Assembly (NCBI RefSeq): GCF_030814655.1
Contig: NZ_JAUSVK010000001.1
Span: 6,021,001 to 6,085,000, forward strand
Length of the DNA: 64,000 bases
Direction of reading: 5' to 3'
Source: Labrys monachus
GTDB lineage: Bacteria > Pseudomonadota > Alphaproteobacteria > Rhizobiales > Labraceae
The notes beneath the pieces are model-generated. The model had not been told where the DNA came from and did not search any database. It was given only the letters and a program-made list of their open reading frames with translations. Made by a program: the position numbers and the translations under genes. The first letter of the stretch is position 1. Every line of letters starts with the position of its first letter. Of the stretch, positions 1 to 8,434 are shown one piece after another.

Positions 1-2567
1 TCAAGGGCGCCGCCGGAGACCGTGGTCGCCCCGGTGAAGGTGCTGGCGCCCGACAGGGTCAGCGTGCCCGTGCCCGTTTTCGTTAGGGCCAGCGCCCCGT
101 TGGCGCCGTTGCGGATCACCCCGGCATAAACCGTCGAGCTGTTGTCGCCGCCCGCGGTCAGCCGCGCGCTCCCCGATGCGCCGCTGCTGGTGACGACAGC
201 GCCGGCAGCGCCCGCCAGGGAGCCGATCGCCTGATTGTACCCCGCGAGATCCAGCGTGCCGGAAGCGCCGACGACATGGGCGCTGGATGCGGAGAAGCGG
301 TTTGCCGCGCTCGCCTTCAGTGTGCCGGCCGAGATCGCCGTGCTGCCGGAATAGCTGTTCGTCCCCGACAGCAGGAGCGTGCCCGCCCCGAGCTTCGCCA
401 GGCTGCCGGTGCCCGAAAGATTGCTGCTCACCGTGAAGATATTGCCGGCGGCCGCGATATCGAACCCGCCGCCGCCGCTCATCAGGCTGACCACCCGGCT
501 GCCAAGATTGGTGAAGGACGTGCCCGTCACCTGCAGGATGCCGCCATTCAGATAGAGGTCCGGCGGATTGCCGCTGGTCTGCCCCAGCTGGTTGTTGTTC
601 GAGGCCGACAGCGTACCGCCGAGAAGATAGGTGTCGCCGGTGAAGCTGGTGCTCGACTTGGTCAGCACGAGTGTCCCGGCGCCGGTCTTCGTCAAGCGCC
701 CCGAACCGGAAATGGCGGCGCCGAGGCTCAGGCTGTTCGCCGCATCGGCGATGTCGAAGGTACCGCCGCCCGCCTGTATGGTGACGGCGCGGCTGGTGCT
801 GGTGAAGGCGGTGCCGGTCACGCGCAGCGTGCCGCCGTTGAACGTCAGGCCGCCCGGCGTGCCCGTCGTGCTCCCGAGCTGGCTGTTGCTCGATGCCGAC
901 AGCACGCCGCCCGACAATGTGGTGCCGCCCGAATAGGTATTGGTTCCCGTCAGGGTGGTGACGCCGCCGCCCAGTTGTTCCAGGCCGCCGCTGCCGGAGA
1001 TGCCGCCCGCGAAGGTGACCTCGTCCGAACGGTCGAAGACGAGGCGGGTGCCGGACGACGTCGTCACGTCGCCCGTGATCCAACCGACCGCGCCGCCATT
1101 GCCCAATTGCAGCTTTCCGCCGGTTATCGATGTTCCGCCGGAGAAGGAATTGGCGCCCGTGAGCACCAGCGTCCCGGTTCCGGTCTTGGCGAGGCCGAGC
1201 GCATGGTCGCCGTCTGCGATGGTGCCGGCGAATGTCGAGGTGCCGCTTCCCGCGACGGTCAGCGTGGCCGCGGCGTTGCCGTTGTTGGTGATCCGCGCAC
1301 CGGCGACGCCCGACAGGCGGCCGAGGCTCTGGCTGTAGCCGCCGAGGTCCAGGGTCCCCGCCGCCGCGATGCTGTAGGCGCTGGCGGCCGAGAAGCTGTT
1401 GGCCGCGCCGCCTTTCAGCGTGCCAGCGTTGATTGCCGTCGCCCCGGTATAGGTGCTGGCGCCGGAAAGAACGATGGTCCCCGCCTTCGCCTTGGTGACC
1501 GAGCCGTTGCCCGAGATCGGGCTCGCGAGCGTCACGTCGGTCGCCTGGTCGAGGACGAGCGAGGCCGCGCTCTGGAGCACGATGCCGCCGGTCAGGCCGG
1601 AGGTGGCGTTCAGGAAGGTGAGAGTGTTCGTACCGCCACGAAAGAGCAGGGCGGCACCCTGCACGCCGTCGCCGGAGAGACCGCCGACGATGGTTCCGGC
1701 GGTGATGATCGTCGCATTATAGGCGGAAATGCCGGCACCGCCCCCGCCCGCATAACCGTTACCGCTCGGGTCGTTGCCGAGGCCGCCGGCGCCGCCGGTG
1801 CCGCCCTGCGCCGAGGCGCCGACCGCCAAAGTGAGCTGGGCGCCGGTGATCGAGACGCCGGAAGCACCCGCGCCGCCGCCGCCGCCGGCATACACTGCAT
1901 AAGTGCCCTTGCCGCCGTCTCCGCCCTTGCCGCCGTTACCGCCCTCGGCGCTTCCGGTGAGCTCGTAGCTGCCCGGCGTCTGGATCAGCAGGCCGATACC
2001 ACCACCACCGCCGCCGCCGCCGCCGCCGAGGCGGTCCGTCTCGTCGGCACCGTTTCCGCCGGCGCCGCCATTGCCGCCCTGGATCGCGCCCGAGATCACG
2101 CCCTCCGCGTCGACGGTCAGTCCCGTACCGCCGCCGCCGCCACCGCCGCCGCCCTCGTTCCAGCTGACCGCCGGGCCGGTCCCGCGATAGCCGCCATAGC
2201 CGCCGTCCACGCCGCCAGCGCTGCCGAGAAAGCCTCCCATGCCGCCGCCGCCGCCGCTGCCTTCTCCGCCGCCGCCGCCGCCGCCATTATATCCGGAGCC
2301 GCCATTTCCCCCGCCGGCGCCCCCCGCGCCGCCCGTATCGAGATAAGCCGTCGCGCCGCCGTCATTGCCCGCGCCGCAACCGGCGCCGGGGTAGTAGACT
2401 TGCCCATCGGCGCCATCGAGGCAATCCGCCCGAGCGGGCGAGCCGCCGGCCAGCGGCGCCAGAAAGAGCAACAGAGCGATCCACCAACCCGGCGAGGGGC
2501 GAGCATCGCCGTTCCCCGCGCCGGCGGCGCCCAGGACTGCTCCCGCCGAAGCTTTGCTTTGCGACAC
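1..2567 (-). CDS. Glycine-rich autotransporter-type surface protein, 5' part (runs off left edge)
   Basis: About 855 codons of an exported repeat protein, cut by the window edge so the C-terminal part is not seen. GTG start chosen because GGGGGA lies 5 bases upstream and a signal peptide follows (WWIALLLFLAPLAGG, about residues 32-46, then SPARA before an Ala-Asp-Cys). Residues ~70-240 are almost pure Gly-rich GGX/GGAGG tracts resembling PGRS-like sequence. From ~355 on there are six autotransporter-associated beta-strand repeats of the form L-x-KTGxGTLxLSGxxTYxGxT (near residues 356, 457, 526, 622, 721, 824). These units are typical of type V secreted passengers, so a beta-barrel is expected beyond the edge. 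The usual role is adhesion or surface structure; the ligand is unknown. The frame was read from sequence and stays open from 2567 to base 1. Confidence 0.85.
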   Translation of the reverse strand, partial: MSQSKASAGAVLGAAGAGNGDARPSPGWWIALLLFLAPLAGGSPARADCLDGADGQVYYPGAGCGAGNDGGATAYLDTGGAGGAGGGNGGSGYNGGGGGGGEGSGGGGGMGGFLGSAGGVDGGYGGYRGTGPAVSWNEGGGGGGGGGTGLTVDAEGVISGAIQGGNGGAGGNGADETDRLGGGGGGGGGGIGLLIQTPGSYELTGSAEGGNGGKGGDGGKGTYAVYAGGGGGAGASGVSITGAQLTLAVGASAQGGTGGAGGLGNDPSGNGYAGGGGAGISAYNATIITAGTIVGGLSGDGVQGAALLFRGGTNTLTFLNATSGLTGGIVLQSAASLVLDQATDVTLASPISGNGSVTKAKAGTIVLSGASTYTGATAINAGTLKGGAANSFSAASAYSIAAAGTLDLGGYSQSLGRLSGVAGARITNNGNAAATLTVAGSGTSTFAGTIADGDHALGLAKTGTGTLVLTGANSFSGGTSITGGKLQLGNGGAVGWITGDVTTSSGTRLVFDRSDEVTFAGGISGSGGLEQLGGGVTTLTGTNTYSGGTTLSGGVLSASSNSQLGSTTGTPGGLTFNGGTLRVTGTAFTSTSRAVTIQAGGGTFDIADAANSLSLGAAISGSGRLTKTGAGTLVLTKSSTSFTGDTYLLGGTLSASNNNQLGQTSGNPPDLYLNGGILQVTGTSFTNLGSRVVSLMSGGGGFDIAAAGNIFTVSSNLSGTGSLAKLGAGTLLLSGTNSYSGSTAISAGTLKASAANRFSASSAHVVGASGTLDLAGYNQAIGSLAGAAGAVVTSSGASGSARLTAGGDNSSTVYAGVIRNGANGALALTKTGTGTLTLSGASTFTGATTVSGGAL

Positions 2568-2700
2568 TGTATCCCCCAGCCCGTCTCGACGACCCCGGCG
2601 CACCTTCCGCAGAGGCAGATTCGAACAGGAAACAGATAATCGGGGGGGTTGCCCTGTCCTATCCTCTAGATAGAGGAGAAGAGCACGGGCAGGGACGGGA

Positions 2701-3477
2701 TCATCCGCCCGGATTGAGCCACAGGCTCATCAGCTCGGCGCGGCTGCGCACGCCGAACTTGCGGAAAATGCTGGTAACATGCTGGTGGGCGGTGGACGTG
2801 GCGACGCCGACCTGGCGACCGATCTCCTTCTCAGAAGCCCTGGTGAGCAGGAGTTGCAGAACCTTGCGTTCGGCGGCCGTCAGGGGCGCATTGGCGACCG
2901 TCAGGCCGCTCGCCAGCATGAGATGGCGATGGAACCATTTTATGCCGCGCAGCGCATAAGCGAGCAGCAGGATTTCCTCGTCGGCGAAGGTCCTGCCCGA
3001 ATAGAAGCCGAAATGCGACTCGCAGCCCTCGTTGAGGGGAAAGGCGACGAAGACGGCATCATGCGTGCCGACCGAACCATAGTGACGCTGGTAGAAGGCG
3101 GATTCGAACCATTCGGCGGGCAGTTCCCGCCGGAAGGAATAGGTCCGGAACGTGCCGACGTCCCGAAGCGGCAGCAGGAAGGACGGGTCGATCTCCCTCC
3201 TGTCCCAGATGCGCAGGATTTCCTTGAAGTGGCCTTCATCCGGATGCGGCACCACCGGGTGGAGGGCCTGCACCGCGCCGACGCGCCAGCCCTGAAGCGG
3301 GTCCTTCATATTGTTGGCGTCGAACCGTATCGCGCCGGCCCAGGTGGCGTTGGCCGCCTCCGCAAGACAGCAGAGCCGGCTCATCAGATGGGCGGCGGCC
3401 TTGACGGGCTGGCTCGCCTCGAAATCGGAAAGCTCGTCCCACAGCGGGTGGACCAAGTCCTGTATGGCCGTGCTCAT
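2701..3477 (-). CDS. LuxR-family transcriptional regulator
   Basis: 258 residues from the ATG at 3477, which has GGAA 7 bases upstream; an in-frame ATG at 3507 would add ten residues but lacks a ribosome site. The C-terminus is a GerE/LuxR helix-turn-helix: LTAAERKVLQLLLTRAS, then GVATSTAHQHVTSIFRKFGV. The N-terminal ~180 residues look like the alpha/beta autoinducer-binding or PAS-like sensor half of LuxR solo proteins, but I cannot confirm the ligand residues. No luxI-type synthase is visible in the window, so it would be a solo regulator answering an external or metabolic signal. It lies downstream of the pentapeptide gene's divergent promoter region and upstream (same strand) of the autotransporter gene, which is a plausible but unproven target. 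Confidence 0.8.
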   Translation of the reverse strand: MSTAIQDLVHPLWDELSDFEASQPVKAAAHLMSRLCCLAEAANATWAGAIRFDANNMKDPLQGWRVGAVQALHPVVPHPDEGHFKEILRIWDRREIDPSFLLPLRDVGTFRTYSFRRELPAEWFESAFYQRHYGSVGTHDAVFVAFPLNEGCESHFGFYSGRTFADEEILLLAYALRGIKWFHRHLMLASGLTVANAPLTAAERKVLQLLLTRASEKEIGRQVGVATSTAHQHVTSIFRKFGVRSRAELMSLWLNPGG

Positions 3478-3763
3478 GCGGTATTCCGACAGACCCGGTG
3501 GATGCATTGCCGCGCAACCATGCAGGCAATGCGGAAGCCGAAGCCGACGATGAATACCGGTTTGGTTTTACGGCATGGCGACGAGCGAAAGCGATATTGT
3601 GCCCGAATTCTGTCCAGCGTCCAGCACAGCATCGTGCGACAAAAGGGCTGCGATACCGGCATGATGTTCCTGTCGCGCCGGACCGGCGGCATCCAAAATA
3701 TCCGGACGGCATTGACCGTCGCGAACCGGCGCCAGTAATGTCGCACGGGGGATGCCATCGACC

Positions 3764-5452
3764 ATGGATGAAGCAGGGCGCGAGAGCAAGCTGAAGGCCG
3801 ATCGCACGCTCGGTGCCGTCCTGCTGCTGTTCGCCGCCGTCACGGCCGCCGTCCTGGCGCCGTCGGACGCCGATCTGATCCTGCCGCCTCCGCAAGCCGG
3901 TCCCGGTCCGCTCCTGCGCCCCTTCGGCCTGTGCTATTCCATCGGTCCGTTCCTGATCCTGGGACTGCATGCGGCCGTGCTGCGGCGGCGCGCCTTGCTG
4001 CGGTCGGCCGCGCCCGTCCTGCGCCTGGCGGCCCTCTGGATGCCGCTCGGCATTCTCGCGCTCATCCGCTGGCGCTTTACGCCCTATGTCGCCGCCCGGC
4101 CGGCGCCGCCCTTCGACGGCTCCCTGATCGAGGCCGTCCAGACCGCCGCCCTGGCGGTGGATCTCGCCTTCATCGCCCTGGCGCTGCTGCCGCGCCCTGC
4201 CCCGTCCGGCGGTCCGCGCCGTGCCGATCGGGCCGGCCGGGCCGCGCGCCTCCTGCTGGTGGCGGGCGTGGCGGCGGCGATATGGCTGATCGTCCTCCTC
4301 GCCTGGGAGCCGGCCCGCTCGATCATGGCCACGGCGAGCATGGACATCCCCGGAGGGGTGGCGCTGATCGCCGCCGTCATTCTCGCCGCCGGCCTGCTCG
4401 CCGGGACGCCGTCCCGGCAGCGCGCGCCATCTTCCCCTCTCATGAAGGAAAACCTGACCATGCGGGACCGTCTCGTTTTGCTGATCGCCTTTCTCGCGGG
4501 GGCGGTCGCGCCGGCCTATGGCCGGGCCCTCGATCTCTCCGGCGCGAGGCTCGTCGCCGGGGAGCCGAAAGAAGCCGTGCAGGCCCCGCTAAGGACGGAC
4601 GGGAAGGAGACGCTTCCGCCCCGCGCGCCGGGCAAAGAAGCAGCGGCAGGCACGGTCCGCGGCATTGACCTGTCGAGCTGGCGCCTCCGGCGCGGCAATT
4701 TCGAGCATGCGAGCATGGCGGGCATCCGCATGGTCGGCACCGATCTCAGGAGCGCTTCCTTCGACTATGCCGACCTGTCCGGCGCGGACCTGACGCGGAG
4801 CAGCCTGGCCGATGCCTCGCTGCGTCATGCCGACCTGTCGGGGGCGACGCTGACGGGCGCCCATTTCGCCGGGGCTTCGCTTCAGGGCACGGTCCTTTCC
4901 GGCGCCGAAGGGCGGGCCGGCGCCATCGTGCTCGCGCAGCAGGACACACCGGCGGCCCCGCAGCCGGACAAGCCGTCCGCCCGCACCGACGCGAAGGACC
5001 GGCTCGACATGACGGGCGTCGACCTCACCGGCGCGAATCTCGACGGCGCGAATCTCAGCAACGCCATCCTGAAGGACGCTATCCTGAAGGGTGCGGACCT
5101 GCGCGGCGCGCTGTTCTGCGGCGCGGACCTGCGCAATGTCGACCTCACCGGCGCGAAGAATGTGGGATCGGCGATCTTCACCGGCGCGGACCTGGCCGGC
5201 GCCACCCTGCCGGCGGACATGCCGGGAGGCCATATCCGAAACGCCAACCTCTTCCGTGCCAGGATCGAGACCGCATCCGCGCATGACTGGACCGGGGTGA
5301 TCGGATCCGGCATCCGCAACATCGATTCGCTGACGGGCCCGCCGCCGCACGACGCCGCGCTTGCCGTCGCCGTCAGCACCGTGACCGAACTGGACGGCGG
5401 CAAGCGCCCGGAGCCGTGCTCCGAGCCGCCGGCGGCGCCCGCCACGCCATGA
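3764..5452 (+). CDS. Multi-pass membrane protein with C-terminal pentapeptide repeats
   Basis: 562 residues from the ATG at 3764 (GGGGG 12 bases upstream); an ATG at 3752 lies directly on that G-run and is less likely. The N-terminal ~220 residues hold about six hydrophobic helices (for example GAVLLLFAAVTAAVLAP, LLLVAGVAAAIWLIVLL and GGVALIAAVILAAGLLAG). A hydrophobic segment near 233-253 (LVLLIAFLAGAVAPAYG) looks like a signal peptide. Beyond it two blocks of A(D/N)LxG pentapeptide repeats appear (ADLSGADLTRSSL; then GVDLTGANLDGANLSNAILK onward), separated by a Gln/Pro-rich linker; these fold as right-handed beta-helices. An ATG at 4460 with AAGGAAA about 10 bases upstream sits exactly at the signal-like segment, so a shorter second product is possible. 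The next gene overlaps its stop by ATGA. Function unknown. Confidence 0.75.
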   Translation: MDEAGRESKLKADRTLGAVLLLFAAVTAAVLAPSDADLILPPPQAGPGPLLRPFGLCYSIGPFLILGLHAAVLRRRALLRSAAPVLRLAALWMPLGILALIRWRFTPYVAARPAPPFDGSLIEAVQTAALAVDLAFIALALLPRPAPSGGPRRADRAGRAARLLLVAGVAAAIWLIVLLAWEPARSIMATASMDIPGGVALIAAVILAAGLLAGTPSRQRAPSSPLMKENLTMRDRLVLLIAFLAGAVAPAYGRALDLSGARLVAGEPKEAVQAPLRTDGKETLPPRAPGKEAAAGTVRGIDLSSWRLRRGNFEHASMAGIRMVGTDLRSASFDYADLSGADLTRSSLADASLRHADLSGATLTGAHFAGASLQGTVLSGAEGRAGAIVLAQQDTPAAPQPDKPSARTDAKDRLDMTGVDLTGANLDGANLSNAILKDAILKGADLRGALFCGADLRNVDLTGAKNVGSAIFTGADLAGATLPADMPGGHIRNANLFRARIETASAHDWTGVIGSGIRNIDSLTGPPPHDAALAVAVSTVTELDGGKRPEPCSEPPAAPATP

Positions 5453-6180
5453 CAGGCGGGGACATCCGGCGGTGGCTCCACGACGTGCCGCTGCTGCATT
5501 TCGCAGGCGCGCTGGCGGCGCTCGCCTTCGCGCTCGCCAGCCCCCTGACAGCGCCGCGCGACCATCCCGGCGACGCGCTGTTCTCGCGGATGTATGTCGC
5601 CATCGCCGTCATCCTCGTCGCCGGGGGAGCGGCGGCAGCCCTGGCGACGCGGCGGGTCGCCCGTGCCGTGTTCTTCCCGGAAATCCGCCGCCTGGCGGAG
5701 GATGTCGGGTTTCGGGGCGCGCGGCCGCGGCCCTGGTCCTTCAACGCCGCCCAGCTCCTGATGGTGGCCGTGCTGCTGCTCCTCGCCGGCGAATTCACGC
5801 TTCTCAGCCAGCAGCAAGGCGCGGTCGGGCCGTGGAGCTGGCGCGGTCCGCTCGCGCTCGCCCTCAGCGAGGCGATCTATCTGGCGTGGAAATTCGAGGG
5901 TCTGGCGCTCAAGACCGAACTCGAATTGATCGCGCGGCGCTGGGACCGTCTCCTGAGGCTGGGCCCCCCGAGGCCGGCCCGGCGGCCGATAGGCGCGCGC
6001 GCCATGGCCGCCGCCGGCGCGTCGAAGCCGGTCATGGACGAGGCGTGGTCGGCGCATATACGCCGATTGCTGACGGCGCTGAGCGATCACGGCTTCGACA
6101 TCGCCGAGCCGGCCCTCTCGCCCGACACCGAGCCGCCGGCGAACCGCGCGCCCGCGGCGAACGACATCCGCAAGGATTGA
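5449..6180 (+). CDS. Hypothetical integral membrane protein coupled to the pentapeptide gene
   Basis: 243 residues. The start ATG at 5449 overlaps the TGA of the preceding gene (ATGA), which decides the start and implies translational coupling. Hydrophobic segments: residues ~16-32 (LLHFAGALAALAFALAS), ~48-66 (MYVAIAVILVAGGAAAALA) and ~101-120 (AAQLLMVAVLLLLAGEFTLL), with a possible fourth near PLALALSEAIYLAW. The last ~80 residues are hydrophilic and Pro/Ala-rich and probably cytoplasmic. I do not recognise the family. The overlap suggests it works with the pentapeptide membrane protein, perhaps as a complex. Confidence 0.65.
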   Translation: MTGGDIRRWLHDVPLLHFAGALAALAFALASPLTAPRDHPGDALFSRMYVAIAVILVAGGAAAALATRRVARAVFFPEIRRLAEDVGFRGARPRPWSFNAAQLLMVAVLLLLAGEFTLLSQQQGAVGPWSWRGPLALALSEAIYLAWKFEGLALKTELELIARRWDRLLRLGPPRPARRPIGARAMAAAGASKPVMDEAWSAHIRRLLTALSDHGFDIAEPALSPDTEPPANRAPAANDIRKD

Positions 6181-6260
6181 TGTCGGTGCAGGACGGCGTT
6201 TGCGCACAACCCGCTTTACCCAGCGTAAGTCGGTCGTCGAGGCCCTGTCCGACAGGCGCC

Positions 6261-6291
6261 GGTGAAGCAGCGCTGTCGGTGAAGCAGCGCT
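6261..6291. repeat. 14-base tandem direct repeat upstream of the KaiC-like gene
   Basis: GGTGAAGCAGCGCT occurs at 6261-6274 and again at 6278-6291, a 17-base period. It lies in the 275-base gap between the membrane gene (ends 6180) and the KaiC-like gene (starts 6456). It could be a regulator half-site pair or a small duplication. Confidence 0.5.
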
Positions 6292-6455
6292 TGGCGAAAA
6301 AGGCGCTGCAGTCTAGAACCGAACAAACTTCCGGCCATCAGGGAAGGAACGGATTGAAGCCATGATGTTCATGCAGATCGGACACTGTTCTCGGAGGGGG
6401 CCGGCGCGGCAGCCAAGTCGGACCGGCCCGCCACCTCAGGCGACGGAGAAGGGTC

Positions 6456-7892
6456 GTGGTTGAGCATCTTGCGCGGCTGGCCAGCGGCGTGAGCGGCCTC
6501 GACGCCATTCTGGGCGGGGGCTTCGTCGAGGGCGCCTCCTATATCATCGAGGGCCGGCCCGGGGCGGGCAAGACGATCCTCAGCAATCAGGTCGCCTTTG
6601 CCCAGATCGCAGCGGGAAGACGCGTTCTCTACATCACCCTGCTGGCCGAGACGCATGACCGTTTGTTCCAGTCGCTGTCGACCCTGACGTTCTTCGACCG
6701 GGAGAAGCTCGGCGACGGCATCAAATATGTCAGCGTCTTCCAGTCCCTGAGGGATGAGGGGCTCGACGGCGTCGTCACCCTGCTCCGCAAGGAAATCCAG
6801 CGGCAGGCGGCGACGCTCCTGGTCTTCGACGGCCTGCTCAACGCCAGGGAACGGGCCGAGACCGACCTCGACGTCAAAACCTTCGTCGCGGAGATCCAAA
6901 GCCAGGCCGCGTTCGTAGGATGCACGGTGCTGTTCCTCACCAGCACCCGCACCAAGGACAGCAGTGCCGAACATACGATGGTCGACGGCGTCATAGAACT
7001 TTGCGACGACATCGCCGGCGTGCGGTCCTTTCGGCGATTGCAGGTGCGCAAATCGCGCGGCAGCCGCTCATTGGGCGGCTATCACCAATATGAGATCGGC
7101 GAGGACGGCATCGTCGCGTTTCCGCGCCTCGAAGCCGTGCTCGCGCGCACGTCGGTCGAGGACGCGCCGGCCGCGCTCCGGATGACGAGCGGCGTCGACG
7201 GCCTGGACGAGGCGATGGGAGGCGGGCTTCCCGCCGGATCCATCACGCTCGTGATGGGTCCGCCCGGCAGCGGCAAGACCTCCCTCGGCATCAACTTCCT
7301 GAGCCAGGCGAGCGGCGAGGAGCCGGCGCTTCATTTCGGCTTCTACGAGCCTCCCTCGCGGCTGATGCTCAAGGCGGCATCGCTCGGCCTGGACATGAAG
7401 GACGCGGTCGCCTCCGAGGCGATCGAGCTCGTCTGGCATCCGCTCACCGAAAACATCCTCGACAAGCTGGCGCATCACCTGCTGGAGGCGGTGCGGCGAC
7501 GGGGCGTCAAGCGCCTTTTCATCGACGGCCTCGGCGGTTTCGAGCGGGCGGCGATCCATCCGCTGCGGCTCGTGACATTTTTCGCCGCGTTGACGAACGA
7601 ATTGCGCGCCCTGGGCGTTACGACCGTTGCGACATGGGAATTGCGGGACTTGTCGGGAGCGGGCATGGCCACCCCCATGCCGGATATCTCGAGCGTTCTC
7701 GACAATCTCCTCTTGCTCAATCACGTCGACACGGGTGCGGAGGTGAAGAGATTGATCTCGGTGCTCAAGGTCCGCGACAGCGCCCATAGTTCGCGCAATC
7801 ATGATCTCGTCTTCACCGACAAGGGCCTCGCAGTCGTACCGGACGAAATCGGAGGAAAACTGCCTCACGTAGCGCACCCTCGCGGGGGCTGA
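6456..7892 (+). CDS. Double-domain KaiC-like RecA-fold ATPase
   Basis: 478 residues from a GTG with GGAGAAGGG two bases upstream of it. Two KaiC/RAD55-type domains are in tandem: domain I with Walker A GRPGAGKT near residue 33 and Walker B LLVFDGLL near 120, and domain II with GPPGSGKT near 265 and LFIDGLGG near 350. Each begins with the usual SGVxGLDxxxGGG entry motif. The catalytic Glu pair of cyanobacterial KaiC appears reduced to one Glu per domain (LLAETHDR and GFYEPPSR). No kaiA or kaiB is present here. Non-cyanobacterial KaiC homologues are usually signalling ATPases linked to two-component proteins, and a receiver gene follows by 34 bases, probably in one operon. Confidence is high for family, low for role. 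Confidence 0.85.
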   Translation: MVEHLARLASGVSGLDAILGGGFVEGASYIIEGRPGAGKTILSNQVAFAQIAAGRRVLYITLLAETHDRLFQSLSTLTFFDREKLGDGIKYVSVFQSLRDEGLDGVVTLLRKEIQRQAATLLVFDGLLNARERAETDLDVKTFVAEIQSQAAFVGCTVLFLTSTRTKDSSAEHTMVDGVIELCDDIAGVRSFRRLQVRKSRGSRSLGGYHQYEIGEDGIVAFPRLEAVLARTSVEDAPAALRMTSGVDGLDEAMGGGLPAGSITLVMGPPGSGKTSLGINFLSQASGEEPALHFGFYEPPSRLMLKAASLGLDMKDAVASEAIELVWHPLTENILDKLAHHLLEAVRRRGVKRLFIDGLGGFERAAIHPLRLVTFFAALTNELRALGVTTVATWELRDLSGAGMATPMPDISSVLDNLLLLNHVDTGAEVKRLISVLKVRDSAHSSRNHDLVFTDKGLAVVPDEIGGKLPHVAHPRGG

Positions 7893-7926
7893 GCGTCATG
7901 GATAAGAAATCCGGGGAGGCGGCTGG

Positions 7927-8289
7927 ATGGCACTGATACTGGTCGCCGACGACGAATTCCTGCTCGCCGACATGCTGGCGAACTTTCTGCGGGACGAGGG
8001 TCATGAAGTGGTGACGGCGGCCCACGGCGTCATCGCGCTGCAGATGATCCGCGAGCGGCGGCCCGCGCTGGTGATAACCGACTTCATGATGCCCCTCATG
8101 ACCGGACTGGAGCTGGCGCAGGCGGTCAAGGCGGACGCGGCGCTCGACGGCCTTCCGGTGATCCTGGTCAGCGGAGCTCAAGGCTCGACCGGCCGCGAGC
8201 ACGGCGAACTCTTCGCCGAGGTGTTCGACAAACCCTACGACCTCCAGGCGATGCTGGCCGCGATCAACGGGCTGCTTTCCGCCGGTTGA
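7927..8289 (+). CDS. Single-domain response regulator
   Basis: 120 residues, a CheY-like receiver with no output domain. Acidic pocket D8-D9, phosphoacceptor D52 in the TDFMMP motif, S82 in VSGA and K102 in the DKPYD motif are all present, so it should accept phosphate. The start ATG has GGGGAGG 7 bases upstream. It is 34 bases after the KaiC-like gene on the same strand, so the two are likely co-transcribed; receiver proteins paired with KaiC-like ATPases are common in Alphaproteobacteria. The cognate kinase is not evident nearby. Confidence 0.85.
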   Translation: MALILVADDEFLLADMLANFLRDEGHEVVTAAHGVIALQMIRERRPALVITDFMMPLMTGLELAQAVKADAALDGLPVILVSGAQGSTGREHGELFAEVFDKPYDLQAMLAAINGLLSAG

Positions 8290-8434
8290 TGCTCCGCCGC
8301 ACCACCCTTCCGAATGACGGCTCGCCCCGTCTCCCCTATGCACTGGATCGAAGATCCGCCAATGCCAGGATCGGCCCCGCGACGGAGCCGGACGCCCCGG
8401 CTGCGGCGGCCGAGTTGAGGACCGCGCCCCGACG

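Noticed and set aside
1990-2330. GC-rich GCC-type repeats that look like a satellite or repeat array
   Set aside because: They are the codons of the Gly-rich tract in the autotransporter frame, not a separate element.
276-2639. Plus-strand open frame of 787 codons opposite the autotransporter gene
   Set aside because: Composition is an Ala/Arg/Gly mirror of the repeat gene; the minus strand has a signal peptide, ribosome site and recognised repeats.
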